Shown: piece after piece, positions 24,572 through 36,215 of the stretch
Layout: the number at the start of each line of letters is the position of its first letter
How positions within the stretch are numbered: the stretch's first letter is position 1
From: Arbacia lixula
Lineage: Eukaryota; Echinodermata; Echinoidea; Arbacioida; Arbaciidae
NCBI GenBank assembly: GCA_963669155.1
Contig: OZ022577.1
Span: 9,374,038 to 9,438,037 of the forward strand
Direction: 5' to 3'
DNA: 64,000 nt
The notes under the pieces: generated by a model
What the model saw: the letters and a program-made list of their open reading frames with translations, nothing else
What the model was told of the DNA's origin: nothing
Database searches by the model: none
Program-made: the position numbers and the translations under genes

Positions 24572-25052
24572 GTTTGTCGTTGTCGTCATTGTCATAAATA
24601 TGTCACGATTTAGTCAAATTGGTTTATTTTTGACCAATATTTATGTGGGTGTATTTTAGCTTTGTCCGACTGATGTATGATGTCATTTAGAAAGGTGCCC
24701 TCAAAAAGAGGCAGAAAATCTGAGTTTGCAAATTGCTGAGATAGCCTCGAGACAGTGCGTCCAAGATGTCATCAAGGTTGTGTGTTAAATGAGTGTCCAG
24801 TTTGCAAGGCAGCTATGATTACGAGCTTTGTCGTTATTTTTATAAGTCATAGGTCGCAATCAGTCAAATTGGTCTATGTTTGACCGATGTGTATGTGGGT
24901 GTATTATAGCTTTGTCCAACGTCAAATGTATGACGTCATTGTGGAGGATGCCCTCTATATTATATAGAAAATCTGAATGTGCAAATTGCTGGAATTGCCT
25001 TGAGACGTTCCTTCAAAGATGGCGTCAGAGTTTTACGTAAAGTGAGTGTCCA
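24550..25052 (+). repeat. Tandem duplication (period 254) copying the exon 6 end and intron
   Basis: Copy 1 (24550-24803) begins inside exon 6 at GCAACGCAACTATGATCACA. Copy 2 (24804-25052) begins GCAAGGCAGCTATGATTACG. Both continue with TTTGTCGTT, GTCAAATTGGT, TATGTGGGTGTATT and GAGTGTCCA. The exon 6 donor GG|GTTTGT region reads GAGCTTTGT in copy 2, so the GT is gone and the second copy cannot act as the same donor. Confidence 0.85.
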
Positions 25053-26161
25053 TGATGACAGCAATGCATTCGGGCTATTCTCCCTCTCCCTTTGCATGAT
25101 TTTAATATGTAGAAACTCAATAATTTGAGTAATGCTTACTTGATATGTTTTACTGAGAATGAGGCCATGTCAGATTGACGGATTAGCGAGAAGCTGGCAT
25201 TCCCGACACGATCAGAACCCCTTCTTCATTTTCTCCGTCGTCCCTTACCAACTTGTAAATCATCTTTGTTCAGCTTGGCTGAGAGTTTTCATATCTGATA
25301 TTCCAGGGATTCAATTGCATTTGTGAGATGCCATGACATTCCATCAAATAGGAGACATATTCAATGTCTTAGGAAGAGCACATTTTGTTGTGTCTTTCTT
25401 GTGGCTATTTCTCATCTTATTTTGGGTATAGGTATGCCCACAAGATTGTCATTCTTGTTTAAGGTAAGAGATAGGAATGGTAATAATTACAGGCTGTTAA
25501 AATGGTGGAACTGTTCAGTGGTCATCCTGACATCTGAATTGTGATTAAGTTCCACAATGGTATCACATTGGGCTGATTCTTTCCTGAAATCTCAAGAATC
25601 AAAGTAGAATGGTCGCCACGGTCATGGCTGAATCACACTCCATTGAGTACGTGACCAGTTATCTTTACCTATACAACCCGTCACCTATAAAGCCTGCCAC
25701 ACTCAGCTTGGTAATGAGAAAGCAGTGCGATTTCTCACCCCCATGGCTCAGACATGTCACTACAATGCGCTGCATACACTCTGGAAAAGTTGTGCCGTCT
25801 TTCTCAACATCTTCTGAGAAGGGATATTTGTGATATTGCAGTGGGCTGCTTGCGGCACCGGTGATAAATGCCCTGAGGATTGGCTCGGTCAGATAAGGCG
25901 CTGTCAAGAGAGCAAAATCACCCCCTCGTGTGACACGGAGAAGTCAATGACCCTGGGATCCCTGAAGGTGCCAATACATGTCCGTAGACACAAAGCCTTA
26001 AAACAGAAGAACGGAAATGAAGAAAGGTGTTGGAACAGGCATAGGCAGGTAGAAGTAAGGTATAGCTCTAGAGCCTACCTCACTTATGAGATTTGGTAAT
26101 AATGCAGAGATGAGTCCATTTACATATGATCGAACTTGGAAATATCACCAAACAATATACA

Positions 26162-26550
26162 GTGCAACCTGCATAGAAAGACCACTCAATGCAGATACTA
26201 ATGGCGGTCTTTATGAGCAGGGGGTTGTTATGGACAATTTAGTTTGATTAAGCTTTTAATGATAAACATTCTTGAAGGTGGTCTTTATTGACAGGTAGCA
26301 GAGCTGCCAAGTCTCCCTGATTTTGCAGGAGACTCCCTGAAAGTGGGCCAATAATACTGCATTGGATTCCATCACGTCACCCAATCTCCCTGATTATTGA
26401 TAGGTTTTTGTCATTGGGTTGTATGACTTTTATAGACATCTCCCTGATTTTTGATGAAATTTATCAAAATCTTCCTAATTGTGATTTTAAATGTTGGTAG
26501 CTTTGCAGGTAGTCTTTTTATGGAGGTGGTTTGCTGAGGCAGGTTTCACT
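26162..26550. mobile_element. TIR element (AGTGCAACCTGC ends) split by a younger insertion
   Basis: The left end AGTGCAACCTGCATAGAAAG matches the reverse complement of the right end (AGTGAAACCTGCCTCAGCAA). Inside are GACCAC and GTCTTTAT words. The element is interrupted at 26299-26505. A related fragment (CCTG..AAAGACCACCCGTCTATAAA) is near 40305-40375. Confidence 0.5.
26299..26505. mobile_element. Non-autonomous hAT-like insertion with target duplication
   Basis: 207 bases with ends CAGAGCTGCCAA and TTGGTAGCTTTG (inverted repeats). They are flanked by CAGGTAG at 26292-26298 and again at 26506-26512, a 7-base visible direct repeat. CAGAG-type ends are typical of hAT elements, which make 8-base duplications. 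The interior repeats CTCCCTGAT several times. It sits inside the older element, so it is the younger event. Confidence 0.65.
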
Positions 26551-28266
26551 TCTCTTTTTAATAGCAAGCAGTTTCAATGAAGGGAAGGTTGGGGAGAATA
26601 GCATCCTGTGGCCATATCCCTTATTCCTTGGCTATCTCAAGTTCAAACAGTACTTGCGTGGTTGATGCAAATGTTGTGACATACAAACGCTTTGATATTC
26701 ACTGGTAGTGCGATGGCTCTCATTGCTTAACTATCTCTAGTTCTAACCATATGTGGTTGAAGGACATCTTGTGACATTTAACGCTCTGGTATTCATGGTA
26801 CTTTAATGACAGCTTATTTCTTATTCAAATTATGCTGATGTGGTTGATGGAAAGCTTTTTTTATTGATACTGTAATGTCCTGCATAAATGGTGTCATTTG
26901 TTTCTTGAAGTACATATACAAATGTAGATGAGATGTTCCATTTCTATTACATTGCATCAGGAATAGCAAGTTACTCGTATATATTTTGGTTTTGTTCTTG
27001 AATGGCATCAGAGGTCTAACCCATTACAGTCTAAAGACGTGTTGTCAACCTAATCAATAAGTATTATAATGCAAACAATATGTGCACCATCTCTACTTCC
27101 TGTAGATTGTTTCCTAATCCGTGTGTGATAACTGGCACTTGGTCAAGATCATTTACATATCCGTTAAGGGCATACCGGCTACCCATTTACAGCGTATACT
27201 CCTGGGTGGAGAGCAGCAATGTGGATTGAGTGTTTTGCTGAAGGACATAAGGAGACTGTAGTAGGGTACGAACCCACACCCACTTTACCATGACAATATT
27301 ATGAAGAAGAATTGTGCAAGCAATCGAAAAGGGAGGAAGTTTTATCCTCTTTTTATAATATGTTGCCCTCTTTCTAAAGAAGATGTCTGACTGAATGTTT
27401 TTCTATCTTCACAGAGATTATGTGAGAATGCTTGCTCATCACTGCGATAAGTAGTCTCCCTGTATGATAAAACAACCAGGAGAAAGTGCTGATGGTTGCA
27501 GGAAATCTTCTGGCTTTAGGAACGCATCGTTAATTGTTTGGGTGGAGTGCCTATGTGGCGTCATAAATATTTATGAGAGAAATCTTGAAATCTCCGCAGC
27601 GAAGGGCACTAATGTAACTGTCAGGGCAGGTGTTTATTGTCGCGGTAAGGGAGGTCTCTATCAACAGGCGTATAATTCATTCAGTCTGGGGGAAATGGGA
27701 GGAGAACACCAAGGGTGATTGACCGACCTTTGTGTTGAGATGATGTGAGAATGGTGCTAGCGCTCGTTGCTAATATTAACAGCCATTTACCACGCTAGCA
27801 ACAGAGATATTTGTTTGTGGTACTTGTTCGTCCATTTTGTGTTTGTGTTTCTTGGTCGTCACCGATGATGTTTTCTCATAATATGTGGCTAATAGAATGT
27901 CTGTGGCAAATTTAGCTCTTCTTTCATATTGTTAAGTGCTGTTTTACAAAAATTAAATGTTATTTATTAATTGAAGTCTTGACAGTTAGCTTGAATTTTT
28001 TAATCTTTTTTCCTCTCCATTCCTTAGCCATAAGAAAGAAATTGTCTGTCTCAAGTAATGTACATATATACTACATCTATGAGGTGCAGATGTATTTATG
28101 TTTACGTAAAATAAAGTAACATTGCTAAATATGTTACTCATTGGTTGTATTTAGAGAACAATTAGAAACATTGCCATGTACATTTCATCCTTCCTACATT
28201 TCCCATGGGAAGTATGTGAACTTCGGAAAATGGCTAACTTTGACTCCCTTTCCCATCATGCAACAG

Positions 28267-28411
28267 GATAACGAATGACGCTCGTGAGGATGAGATGGAC
28301 GAGAACCTGACCCAGGTGAGCGGTATTGTGGGCAATCTGCGTCACATGGCCATTGACATGCAGAGCGAGATCTCAGCCCAGAACTCACAGGTGGACCGCA
28401 TCCACCAAAAG
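28267..28411 (+). CDS. SNAP25: SNAP-25 exon 7 (most of SN2 helix)
   Basis: 145-bp exon with acceptor CAACAG ending at 28266 and donor GTAAGC from 28412. It reads (R)[31 protein letters not shown], then [17 protein letters not shown] and ends in phase 0. It encodes the second SNARE helix from its start through the +2 layer. The zero-layer Gln is the Q of AQNSQVDR at the human-174 position, and conserved layers I, M, I, Q, V and I are visible. It splices to one of three last exons, all of which begin in phase 0. Very similar to SNAP-25 of other animals, so the identification is secure. Confidence 0.97.
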
Positions 28412-28464
28412 GTAAGCCGGATGCTGCATGCACCCCTCCTCTTTCAGTCTCTCTGTGTCTCTAA

Positions 28465-28686
28465 GGGTACGTTTATGCTCATTTTTGGGGAAGCCAAAGT
28501 CAGCGTTATGATACATGTTCAGTTCAAAACGCGAATGCGTTCATGCTCATTTTGAATGTATACGCATTTAAATGACGTCATTTTAGCAGTAAGCAATACC
28601 CCAGTAGACCTCGTTTTGGATGAGCATTTTCAATCAGTGTTTCAAAACGCTGATTCTGCCTTCGCAAATTGAGCATTAACGCGCCC
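28465..28686. mobile_element. PIF/Harbinger-like MITE with TAA target duplication
   Basis: 222 bases beginning GGGTACGTTTATGCTCA and ending TGAGCATTAACGCGCCC, imperfect inverted repeats. TAA lies on both sides (28462-28464 and 28687-28689). GGG..CCC ends with a 3-base TAA duplication are typical of PIF/Harbinger elements. The interior repeats the CAAAACGC / TGCTCAT words in inverted order. It starts 53 bases past the exon 7 donor. Confidence 0.7.
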
Positions 28687-29079
28687 TAAGCTGTATCCAC
28701 AGGTGCACACAACCACCCTGTTGAGGATCATCTATTTACTGTTCTGTACCTGTACCTGTACCCTACCTCACCGGTACACTCTTTTGACTGTTCAGGATAC
28801 ATCTCTAGAAAGCATCCCTTTAAGGTAGTCAGCAGGCATAGACTCTATAAGGATGCCATCCCAAAATGTGTGTCTGGAAATAAGGCTAGAGCTGGACTTG
28901 CTGGTGCTGTTGTTCGGGAGGCATGTACAAGCATATTAGAGCTAGTCTCGGCAGTTCAGACTAATTGTTTCAGGCGTACTGGCTGACAAGGGTACTCTTC
29001 TTATTTTGCACTGAAGCAGCCACTCAGGTATGGTACAGCACACTTTGCTGAACCTCCTCTTTGAGTGGGCTTCAAAGAC

Positions 29080-29290
29080 ATATTTTCTGGACCTCTTTGG
29101 ACCATATTGGACCACTTTGAACCATTTTCGGTAAACATTGGACCACTTGAATGACTTTAAACCACTTTGAGAGTATTGGACCACTTTAAAGCTCTTTTGA
29201 AAGATTGGACCGCTTTGGACAACTTTGAACCACTTTAGATTTCTTTCAACCACTTTGGGAAAGATTTAACTACATTGGACCAATTTTGCA
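29080..29290. repeat. Degenerate (TTGGACCACTTTGAACCA) minisatellite
   Basis: About 15 units built on GGACCACTTTGAACCATTTT, of variable length (roughly 10-22 bases), with drift. It gives minus-strand ORF reading like WFKVVQSG repeats. Not a gene. Confidence 0.75.
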
Positions 29291-29812
29291 CCATACGTGC
29301 GATAAAAAGTTATGTTTAGGATACCCACTGCCAAGGTACAGATAAAATACTGTAAACAAATGATCCTAAACAATCCTGACAATCGGCCTGAATATCCCTG
29401 TGAATTTTCTTAATAGCTGAGCCATGCCATGTATATGGCATAGTGGTCAACAAACTGATGCTGTGATTCATATCTCATCAAATCAGTCGTCATTGAGTAC
29501 AATTGTTGATCCTGCACTGTAATAGCTCTTGTTTGATATCTGTATCATGTGAAAGCTTTCTTTGATCATTTTTCATTTTTCTGTAGTTGTTGTTCACACA
29601 TTGTTTCAGGGTTTTTTTTTTGCTTTGTGGATTACGTTTGCTATCTCTTTTGTACGAATAGGTGTTGAGAGTGAAAAAAACCCAGATCTTCAAAGAAAAG
29701 TGTTACTAGCTCATTGCGTCATTCATTTTGTATCTTGTTATCATTCACAAACAAGTCATTAGTAATCAGTTACAGAAAAAAAAACTCGCCCTGATAAACA
29801 GTGGGTGGTGAT

Positions 29813-29888
29813 TGATCCTTTCAGTACCAAGCCAGGAAAATCCTATTCACTTATTGCACATTATGCACCTATGGTACTGAGAGGGTTA
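29813..29888. mobile_element. TTAA-family mini-MITE copy
   Basis: CCTTTCAGTACCAAGCCAGG on the left and ATGGTACTGAGAGGGTTA on the right are inverted repeats. About 76 bases. The right half is nearly identical to a half copy at 42084-42111. Confidence 0.65.
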
Positions 29889-30212
29889 GACACTCAACAT
29901 TGGCAAAAGTTTTAAAAGAAGATGTTGTCCTAAAATCTTGGTTATTGGCCTTAATGTGACCTTCATCATTGACCTTCATTACCCCAGGTATGACCTACCT
30001 CAAGGTGTAGTTTGCACAGCGCATAAATTGTCAGGAACTCAACGCTTGAGATATTAGAGATTATACAATTGTTACATTTTGAATAATTTGGCAAATTTTT
30101 CACAAACATTTTGGCCTACCTGTTATTTCCTTTTTATCAGGCTTTATCGAGGATTGTTAAGCATTCATATCATTTAACTGTGGCATTATTTTTTACCTTG
30201 TAAAGGTATGAT

Positions 30213-30739
30213 TTAAAGGCAGCCAGTCCCTTTTCAGATCACCACTAAACCATCGAAACATTGGCAAAACATATAGAGGAGTGTTAGCAAGCTCTATATT
30301 CACAATTTGAAACTGAAACGTAGTGTAAAATTCAAATAATGGACGTAAACAACGTCTGATTAATAGTCTTTACCTCAGGCTCTTAGCAGTTTGTGTTGAA
30401 ATATCTGCTTTATTGATTAATCTGTTTATTTAATTATAAAACGCATTATGAAAAAGAATGCTCTATGGAAGGAATCATGTCCAAAGTTTGGGAGTAACTC
30501 ATAAAATTAGGATTTCACACACGCATAATTACCACATAGATACTGTAACAAAGACTAATACTTTTTTCGTGGTACGAAAAAAGGCGGTTTGAAATTTAAC
30601 GGCTGAAATTTTTTACATATACAGAAAGTTTCAACATGCTATATTCTTAGAAATGGTCTTGAATCACACTTTCTTCAATTTACGATCGTGATAGACGATT
30701 TCAAATTTTAAGCTTGCAAAAGGGACGGACAATCTTTAA
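30213..30739 (-). mobile_element. 527-bp TIR element, copy 2 (inverted)
   Basis: Reverse-orientation copy of the element at 9779-10305, with TTAA at both edges (30213-30216, 30736-30739) and the same length. The two copies match along their full length with scattered substitutions; long shared blocks include CTATATTCACAATTTGAAAC and GAATCACACTTTCTTCAATT. Together they make a 20-kb-spaced inverted repeat around exons 5, 6 and 7. Confidence 0.8.
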
Positions 30740-33009
30740 TACCCATTATTTGATCCCCACCCCCCAAAAAATACTCATTTGATTTTTTTTTCAAATAAAT
30801 CATAGATTTAGAGGAAGAATATTAAGAGATGAAATTCAACAGCAAACTGATAAAGATCTTGAAATTTGGCTACCAATTCAAGCTGATAACATGCCGAATG
30901 CTCCTCCTGAATTATCAGCAATCTTCTCTGCCAAGCAAACCTTAAGCAGAACACCATGTTTTATTTCTCAGGCCCAGCCTGTCTCCTCTTAGTGTGTATG
31001 AGGCATTGGATCGATGGGATGGTTGACCTTGCATCCATGATTTGCAACGAAATCTGATAGTAATACTATACATTCTAAATACCATCCTTGGTGCATGCCT
31101 CAGTCAAATCAGATTTACTTGGCAAATCATATTGGAATGGAAGAACAGAATTGATCAAAAGATTTTCTACATTTCCCAGGAACACAGAAAAGATACGGTA
31201 CCACACAATTCCCTACATATATGGTTTATTTGGCAAATCATATTGAAATGTGCAAATGAAAGAACAAATGTAATAGAGGTATACATTGTTCAGGGACACA
31301 AAATAAAAAGAGTAGCCCACAATTTCAAGCATAATGCTACTTTAAATCAACAGAATTTGATTTATGTGGAATTTTGTTTTACCCAGATTTGAAACTTACA
31401 TGTAGTCTGTATAATAGACCTAAATACATTTCTGAAAAAGAATTTGAAAATTTGAATTTTGTTGTCTAACATGCAACCAAATGGTAGGGTGGGGCATCAA
31501 TAGGAATGTCATTAGGAGGATAAATGTACTAGTGCCTAGCTTTAGAAGAGCAGAATTGATAATTTAAAGTCTGTGTGTGTACAACTGTTCACATGTTCAC
31601 ATTAGTAGTACTCACAACTTTGTCTAGCACCCAAAAAGTTGAATGCTCAAGAGTTTTTCCTGCACAGCTCTTGAGCGGCACTCGACTGTCACACACACAC
31701 ACACACACATGCTCTCAAGTCCTGTCCATCAGGTGTTTTCATTGCCCTCTTTCTCATTGCCGATTACCCCTGATACAAGTGCCCTTCCCCCATACACTCC
31801 ACCATACACACCACCGCACCGCCGCATGCGCACTCTAGCAGAGAAATCATGCCATTTGCATACAGACGCTGTCACTGTACGGCCATCCACTGCTTGTGAA
31901 TTGCGCTCGCATTTCTCAGTCCCTGCCTCTAGGATAGGAGAGGCAGGTGATAGGTACATGGATGCACATGCGATATTTCCTTTCAAGATTCCCCCTTTCA
32001 AGACGTTTGGCTAGGACAGAAAGTGATTGCTGTCTTTGTAGCAATTGATATAGGGATGCATGAATATCTGGAAGATGTGGTTAAATTTAATTTTCCATTT
32101 GTGCAAAAAAATAAAAATTTTGATTTCTTCCTGTAAACAAATACATGCTATGTGGAATGACATTGTTGCTTTGTTGCCTTTTTTCAGTCCTTTTATACAT
32201 GTTTATTGATTCATTCACTTCCAAATGTAGAATATATGTAGAAAAGGTGATATTTGTTTATTGAGTTGTTCAGTACCGATACTTCACTGTTCAATGATGA
32301 ATGGACGGGATTGTAGATGATTTTCCTGCATAGCGTTGTTTATTTTCTTCGATATACCCCAAGATCGTCAGGATTTGACTTTCTAGGAATGCACTTATTA
32401 CTTTGTGAGGAGACAAACATGAAGAGAAAGTTGTTTAGCGGGAAACATTCTGATTAACAATACATTAACAGTACATTATCTTTATCTTTTTTCCATCCAC
32501 CAACTAATCTAGAATACTTGCACTCTTCAACATTATTCAAACTAATATATATCTTGGCAAGAAAAACAGGATTTTGAAAAAAATTATAAACAGAGCATTC
32601 TTCGCAAGTGTAAATCAATTTGACTTTGACTTTTCTCTCCTAGATTTAATCCAATGTGTTAGTGATAAAATCCTCACATCAGATTTATCTTGGTCAACAC
32701 ATGTTTGTTTGACATAGTTTGCACTGTTTTGCATCTTGCATTCACAGCTTTGGTTAATATTGTGACAATTTCATATTCATAATTTTCACTTTTTAATGTC
32801 ATTAATTCACTATTGTTTTCTTCATTTTTTTCTCATTTCCCCCACCACTTGCATTCCTCAATGTACATATATGTGCATGTATGGTATATACAATGTGTGG
32901 CTGCCCGGTTATAAAACCTTTCCCTCCTAATACTGTTGTATATCTTTCTGTCTGTCGTTCCCTCCATGCTCTTTTGTGCACCATCTTCTGTCCATCGTGA
33001 CCCCTATAG

Positions 33010-33072
33010 GGTGAATCCAACGTCGATCGCCTGGCTAACGCTAACAGCCGGGCCAGCAAACTCCTCAAATAG
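33010..33072 (+). CDS. SNAP25: SNAP-25 alternative last exon 8a
   Basis: 63-bp coding part with acceptor CCCTATAG ending at 33009, starting in phase 0. It reads GESNVDRLANANSRASKLLK then TAG. Following HQK of exon 7 it completes the SN2 helix: layers +3 to +8 are Gly, Asn, Leu, Ala, Ala and Leu in the expected 3-4 spacing. The GESN start and LLK end resemble arthropod SNAP-25 C-termini (recalled). An AATAAA follows at 33215-33220, so a short 3' UTR is plausible. It is one of three mutually exclusive C-termini. Confidence 0.93.
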   Translation, partial: GESNVDRLANANSRASKLLK

Positions 33073-33214
33073 AGCCGTCGCGTCGTCCGCAGATCGTACA
33101 GCGCGCCGTCGCGTGTCGCCTGACTGTTCTCTGCTCCTCCTGCTTGCATGGGTTTCTCATATTACATCTCCTAGTATCATTTCATGTGTCTGGTTTAACT
33201 GCAAAGACAAGCAG

Positions 33215-33220
33215 AATAAA
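33215..33220 (+). terminator. Candidate poly(A) signal for exon 8a
   Basis: AATAAA 143 bases after the 8a stop codon, followed by a T-rich stretch (33229-33241). Confidence 0.5.
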
Positions 33221-35262
33221 CAAATATATAGCTTTTTTTTTAGCCTTAGCCCGTAAGCCTACTCACTATATAACTATATATGCAATAGTGAATGTGTGTT
33301 GTGTAGTTCAGAAACAATCATGAAAATGTATGTAGTCTGCAATGTTAGTCTGGTTTTTAAGTATTTTTTAAAACAGATTTTACATGTTAGGAAGGATGGG
33401 TTTCCTTTAGAATGTCATGACTCCAGTCCAATAGGATTATGAATTTTAATTGTAAATATACTAATGATCTGTTTAAGTGCAATACCAATTTGTTTTCCTT
33501 GCCAATCTCTCAAGAGGTTAAAATTATTTGCTCTACTTTACTTCACTCATGAATGTATTCAAGTGGTATCTACCACTTTTTCCCATATGTCAATGGGGTC
33601 AGATTGGAAAAGAGAATCCATACTTAAACTCATCACTGATTATTTCATCAAACTTCAAGTTTAACATAATGCATGTGTTTTTGCTCAGCTGTACAATGGC
33701 TAGGGTTTTTAAAAGTTTTCCTTTGTCATGAACTTAAATGAATGCAATTAACAAATCATAGAATGGCACCTACAAAGATGTTATGTAAGTGGAACACCGG
33801 GGATCCTTAACAAATTGTGTCAGCGAAGTACAATCTCTTAAACGAGCTCAGCAATAAGTATCGCTAGCCAGGTTCATGAAGCAGTTCTCCTCATCTTACT
33901 AGTGACTACTTGAAGGGCAAAGCAGGCAGTGCAAATCAGCATACAAAGGGAAAAGAGCTGCCTGAAATAAAAGGAGATTTGATAAGACTCATCCGTTGCA
34001 AAGAAAGAAAGAGAATCGGGTCAGAATGGAAGGGAGAATCCCTGCTTAGGCTATAGAGATGATCCATCACGCCCCGCAGCCAATCTCTCTACTCCAATGC
34101 TCCAGCGCAACATGCTTCCCGGCCAAGGCTTTTTCGTTTTCTCGCTCTACCCTCCCACAGATATGGACACCCCCTCATCCTCTTTCCTTTCCTTTTCATA
34201 ATCGTTCCTTGACTTGTTTCATTCCATTTCCTGCGTCTGTGTGGTGACACTTTCATATCATGAGTACGAATGTTGTTGTGTGGCCTGGTTTGCGGCGGCA
34301 AAACCTTCTCAAGTATCAATTGTATCTCATATTATTTAACCATACCCCACACTGTGATGTGCATTTCAGTCTTACAATGATTATTGATAATTGTCGATAG
34401 TGAAATGTTATATTTAACACATTTCTGTGTGGCCAGTAATCCCAATTTGCCCAAGTGGTTTGTCTACTTCATGTTGTGCCCATTTCTAAGATGGAAATAC
34501 AATTTGTTAAACCCCGGTCCTACATTTTGCTTGGATGATCTCGTTAGAAGTCACCCTGCTCTCCCTGCTAACCACCCACATTGGTTCTCTGAATATCCAC
34601 TCGTAATCGGTCTCTTTTTTATGACTGTCTTTCTTTTTCATCACACCCCTGTATCCCTTCGAGAACATCCTATTTGTGGAAGTCAGATTTATAGATTGAT
34701 ACCTTCTTGCATTTTTGCTACAATTCTGACAAACTCTCCCTTTTTGTGGAGTTTTAGCTGCTCCCACTCAAATCTGAGAAGTCCCTATGGTGTGTGGGCT
34801 TGAGCTCAGCTAAAAGAAATTCAAACAGTTATTTTGGTTTCTGACATTTTATTATTGAAGAGACGAGGAGATTGTGTAATTTTTGTGTGGATTTCTTTGA
34901 AGAAGTAAGTGGGCACCAATTGATTTTTATCAAATCACTAATTTCAGTAGCTTGTCCTGATACATCAATCACATTGAAAGATAAGAAAATATTACTTACC
35001 GTATGCTCATTGGCACGCAAAAGAGAAGAGACACTTAATATTATTTCAGTTAGAAGTATTTGGTGATGATTGCCATTGTCATACAGCTTCCTCAAGGAAA
35101 ACAGATGAGGCGATTTGGTAGAAAGGCCAACAATTTTATTATTTCTTTCCCTTAACTTTCTTTTTGTTTTGCCATAATATCATTTTTGAATATTCTAGTA
35201 TCATTTCTCAACCATTACACAGCCTACCGTATACTCCTTGTACATGGATGTATTATTGGTTC

Positions 35263-35264
<2 letters not shown>

Positions 35265-35312
<48 letters not shown>

Positions 35313-35436
35313 ATTTCCTCTCCCTCTATCTGTCTCTGTTTCATTCTGTTCTCTCTATATATCTCTCCCTCTATCTGTCTGTTTCATTCTGTTCTCTCTA
35401 TATATCTCTGCCTGTGTCTCGAAGTTTTTCTGCCTC

Positions 35437-35479
<43 letters not shown>

Positions 35480-35590
35480 TCACCCTCTCTCTCTCTCTCT
35501 CTCTCCCTCCCTCTCCCCCTCTCTCTGTATCTATATCTGTATCTCTATCTGTATCTCTCTCTCTCTCTCTGTATCTCAATCTCTCTATAT
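35265..35590 (+). repeat. Polypyrimidine (CT)n tract with TATCT variants
   Basis: About 325 bases of CT repeats on the sense strand. It includes a ~57-bp duplicated unit (CTCTATATATCTC..CTATCTGTCTGTTTCATTC) and (CTGTAT) variants near 35525-35575. Confidence 0.95.
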
Positions 35591-36089
35591 CTCAACTGAG
35601 TGTATGTGCGAGAGTATGTAAACATAGTCGAGAGAGGGTATCTATCATATGTGTGCTAGCATGTCTACTGTATGTCTGTGTGTGTTTCCGAACACGTTGC
35701 CTAGACATACATCCTGTGCATATTATAGCCTCACACCTGTCAGATGTTTCAGAATAAATGAAACATCTCCTCTGAATAGCAAGCCCTTCCGCCCTCTCTC
35801 TCATCCTCCTGTCGATATTCAGTCCCACATCTTGAGCAGAGATAGCCATCCCCATACTTCGTGCATAGAATGCTAGCTAGACATTTCTCAGAAAGGGTAG
35901 AGTATTTATGATTACTCGTCCTTGCACAAAATTAAATCTTCAACTTTTGTCACCAAAAATAAGGTCATTGTGTCTGTCAATTGGAAGTTTTTTTCCAATA
36001 TGGTATCTTGACAAATGGATGTAAGTAATGTGCAATGCTACCTCTTTGTAGGCTACATGTGAACATGGCATATGACGCAATATCCCCCC

Positions 36090-36094
<5 letters not shown>

Positions 36095-36139
<45 letters not shown>

Positions 36140-36152
36140 ACACACACACACA

Positions 36153-36213
<61 letters not shown>
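36095..36213. repeat. (CA)n microsatellite
   Basis: About 59 CA units with isolated TA interruptions (for example 36135 and 36159), preceded by a run of ten C. Confidence 0.97.

Positions 36214-36215
<2 letters not shown>

Larger units (their letters stand above)
24572..28266. other. SNAP-25 intron between exons 6 and 7
   Basis: 3.7 kb. It contains the duplicated copy of the exon 6 junction and a nested pair of DNA elements at 26162-26550. The rest (25060-26150 and 26560-28260) is non-coding as far as I can see. Confidence 0.6.
28412..33009. other. SNAP-25 intron from exon 7 to last exon 8a
   Basis: 4.6 kb. It contains a MITE just after exon 7, a degenerate GGACCACTTT repeat, a TTAA-family mini-MITE and the second 527-bp element. 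The remainder (30740-33000) is non-coding apart from a short (CA)n near 31691. Confidence 0.6.

Noticed and set aside
31042..31392. 116-codon + strand ORF in the exon 7-8a intron
   Set aside because: AT-rich, no recognisable domain, inside an intron; an internally repeated WQIILEW / WQIILKC word shows only a local duplication.
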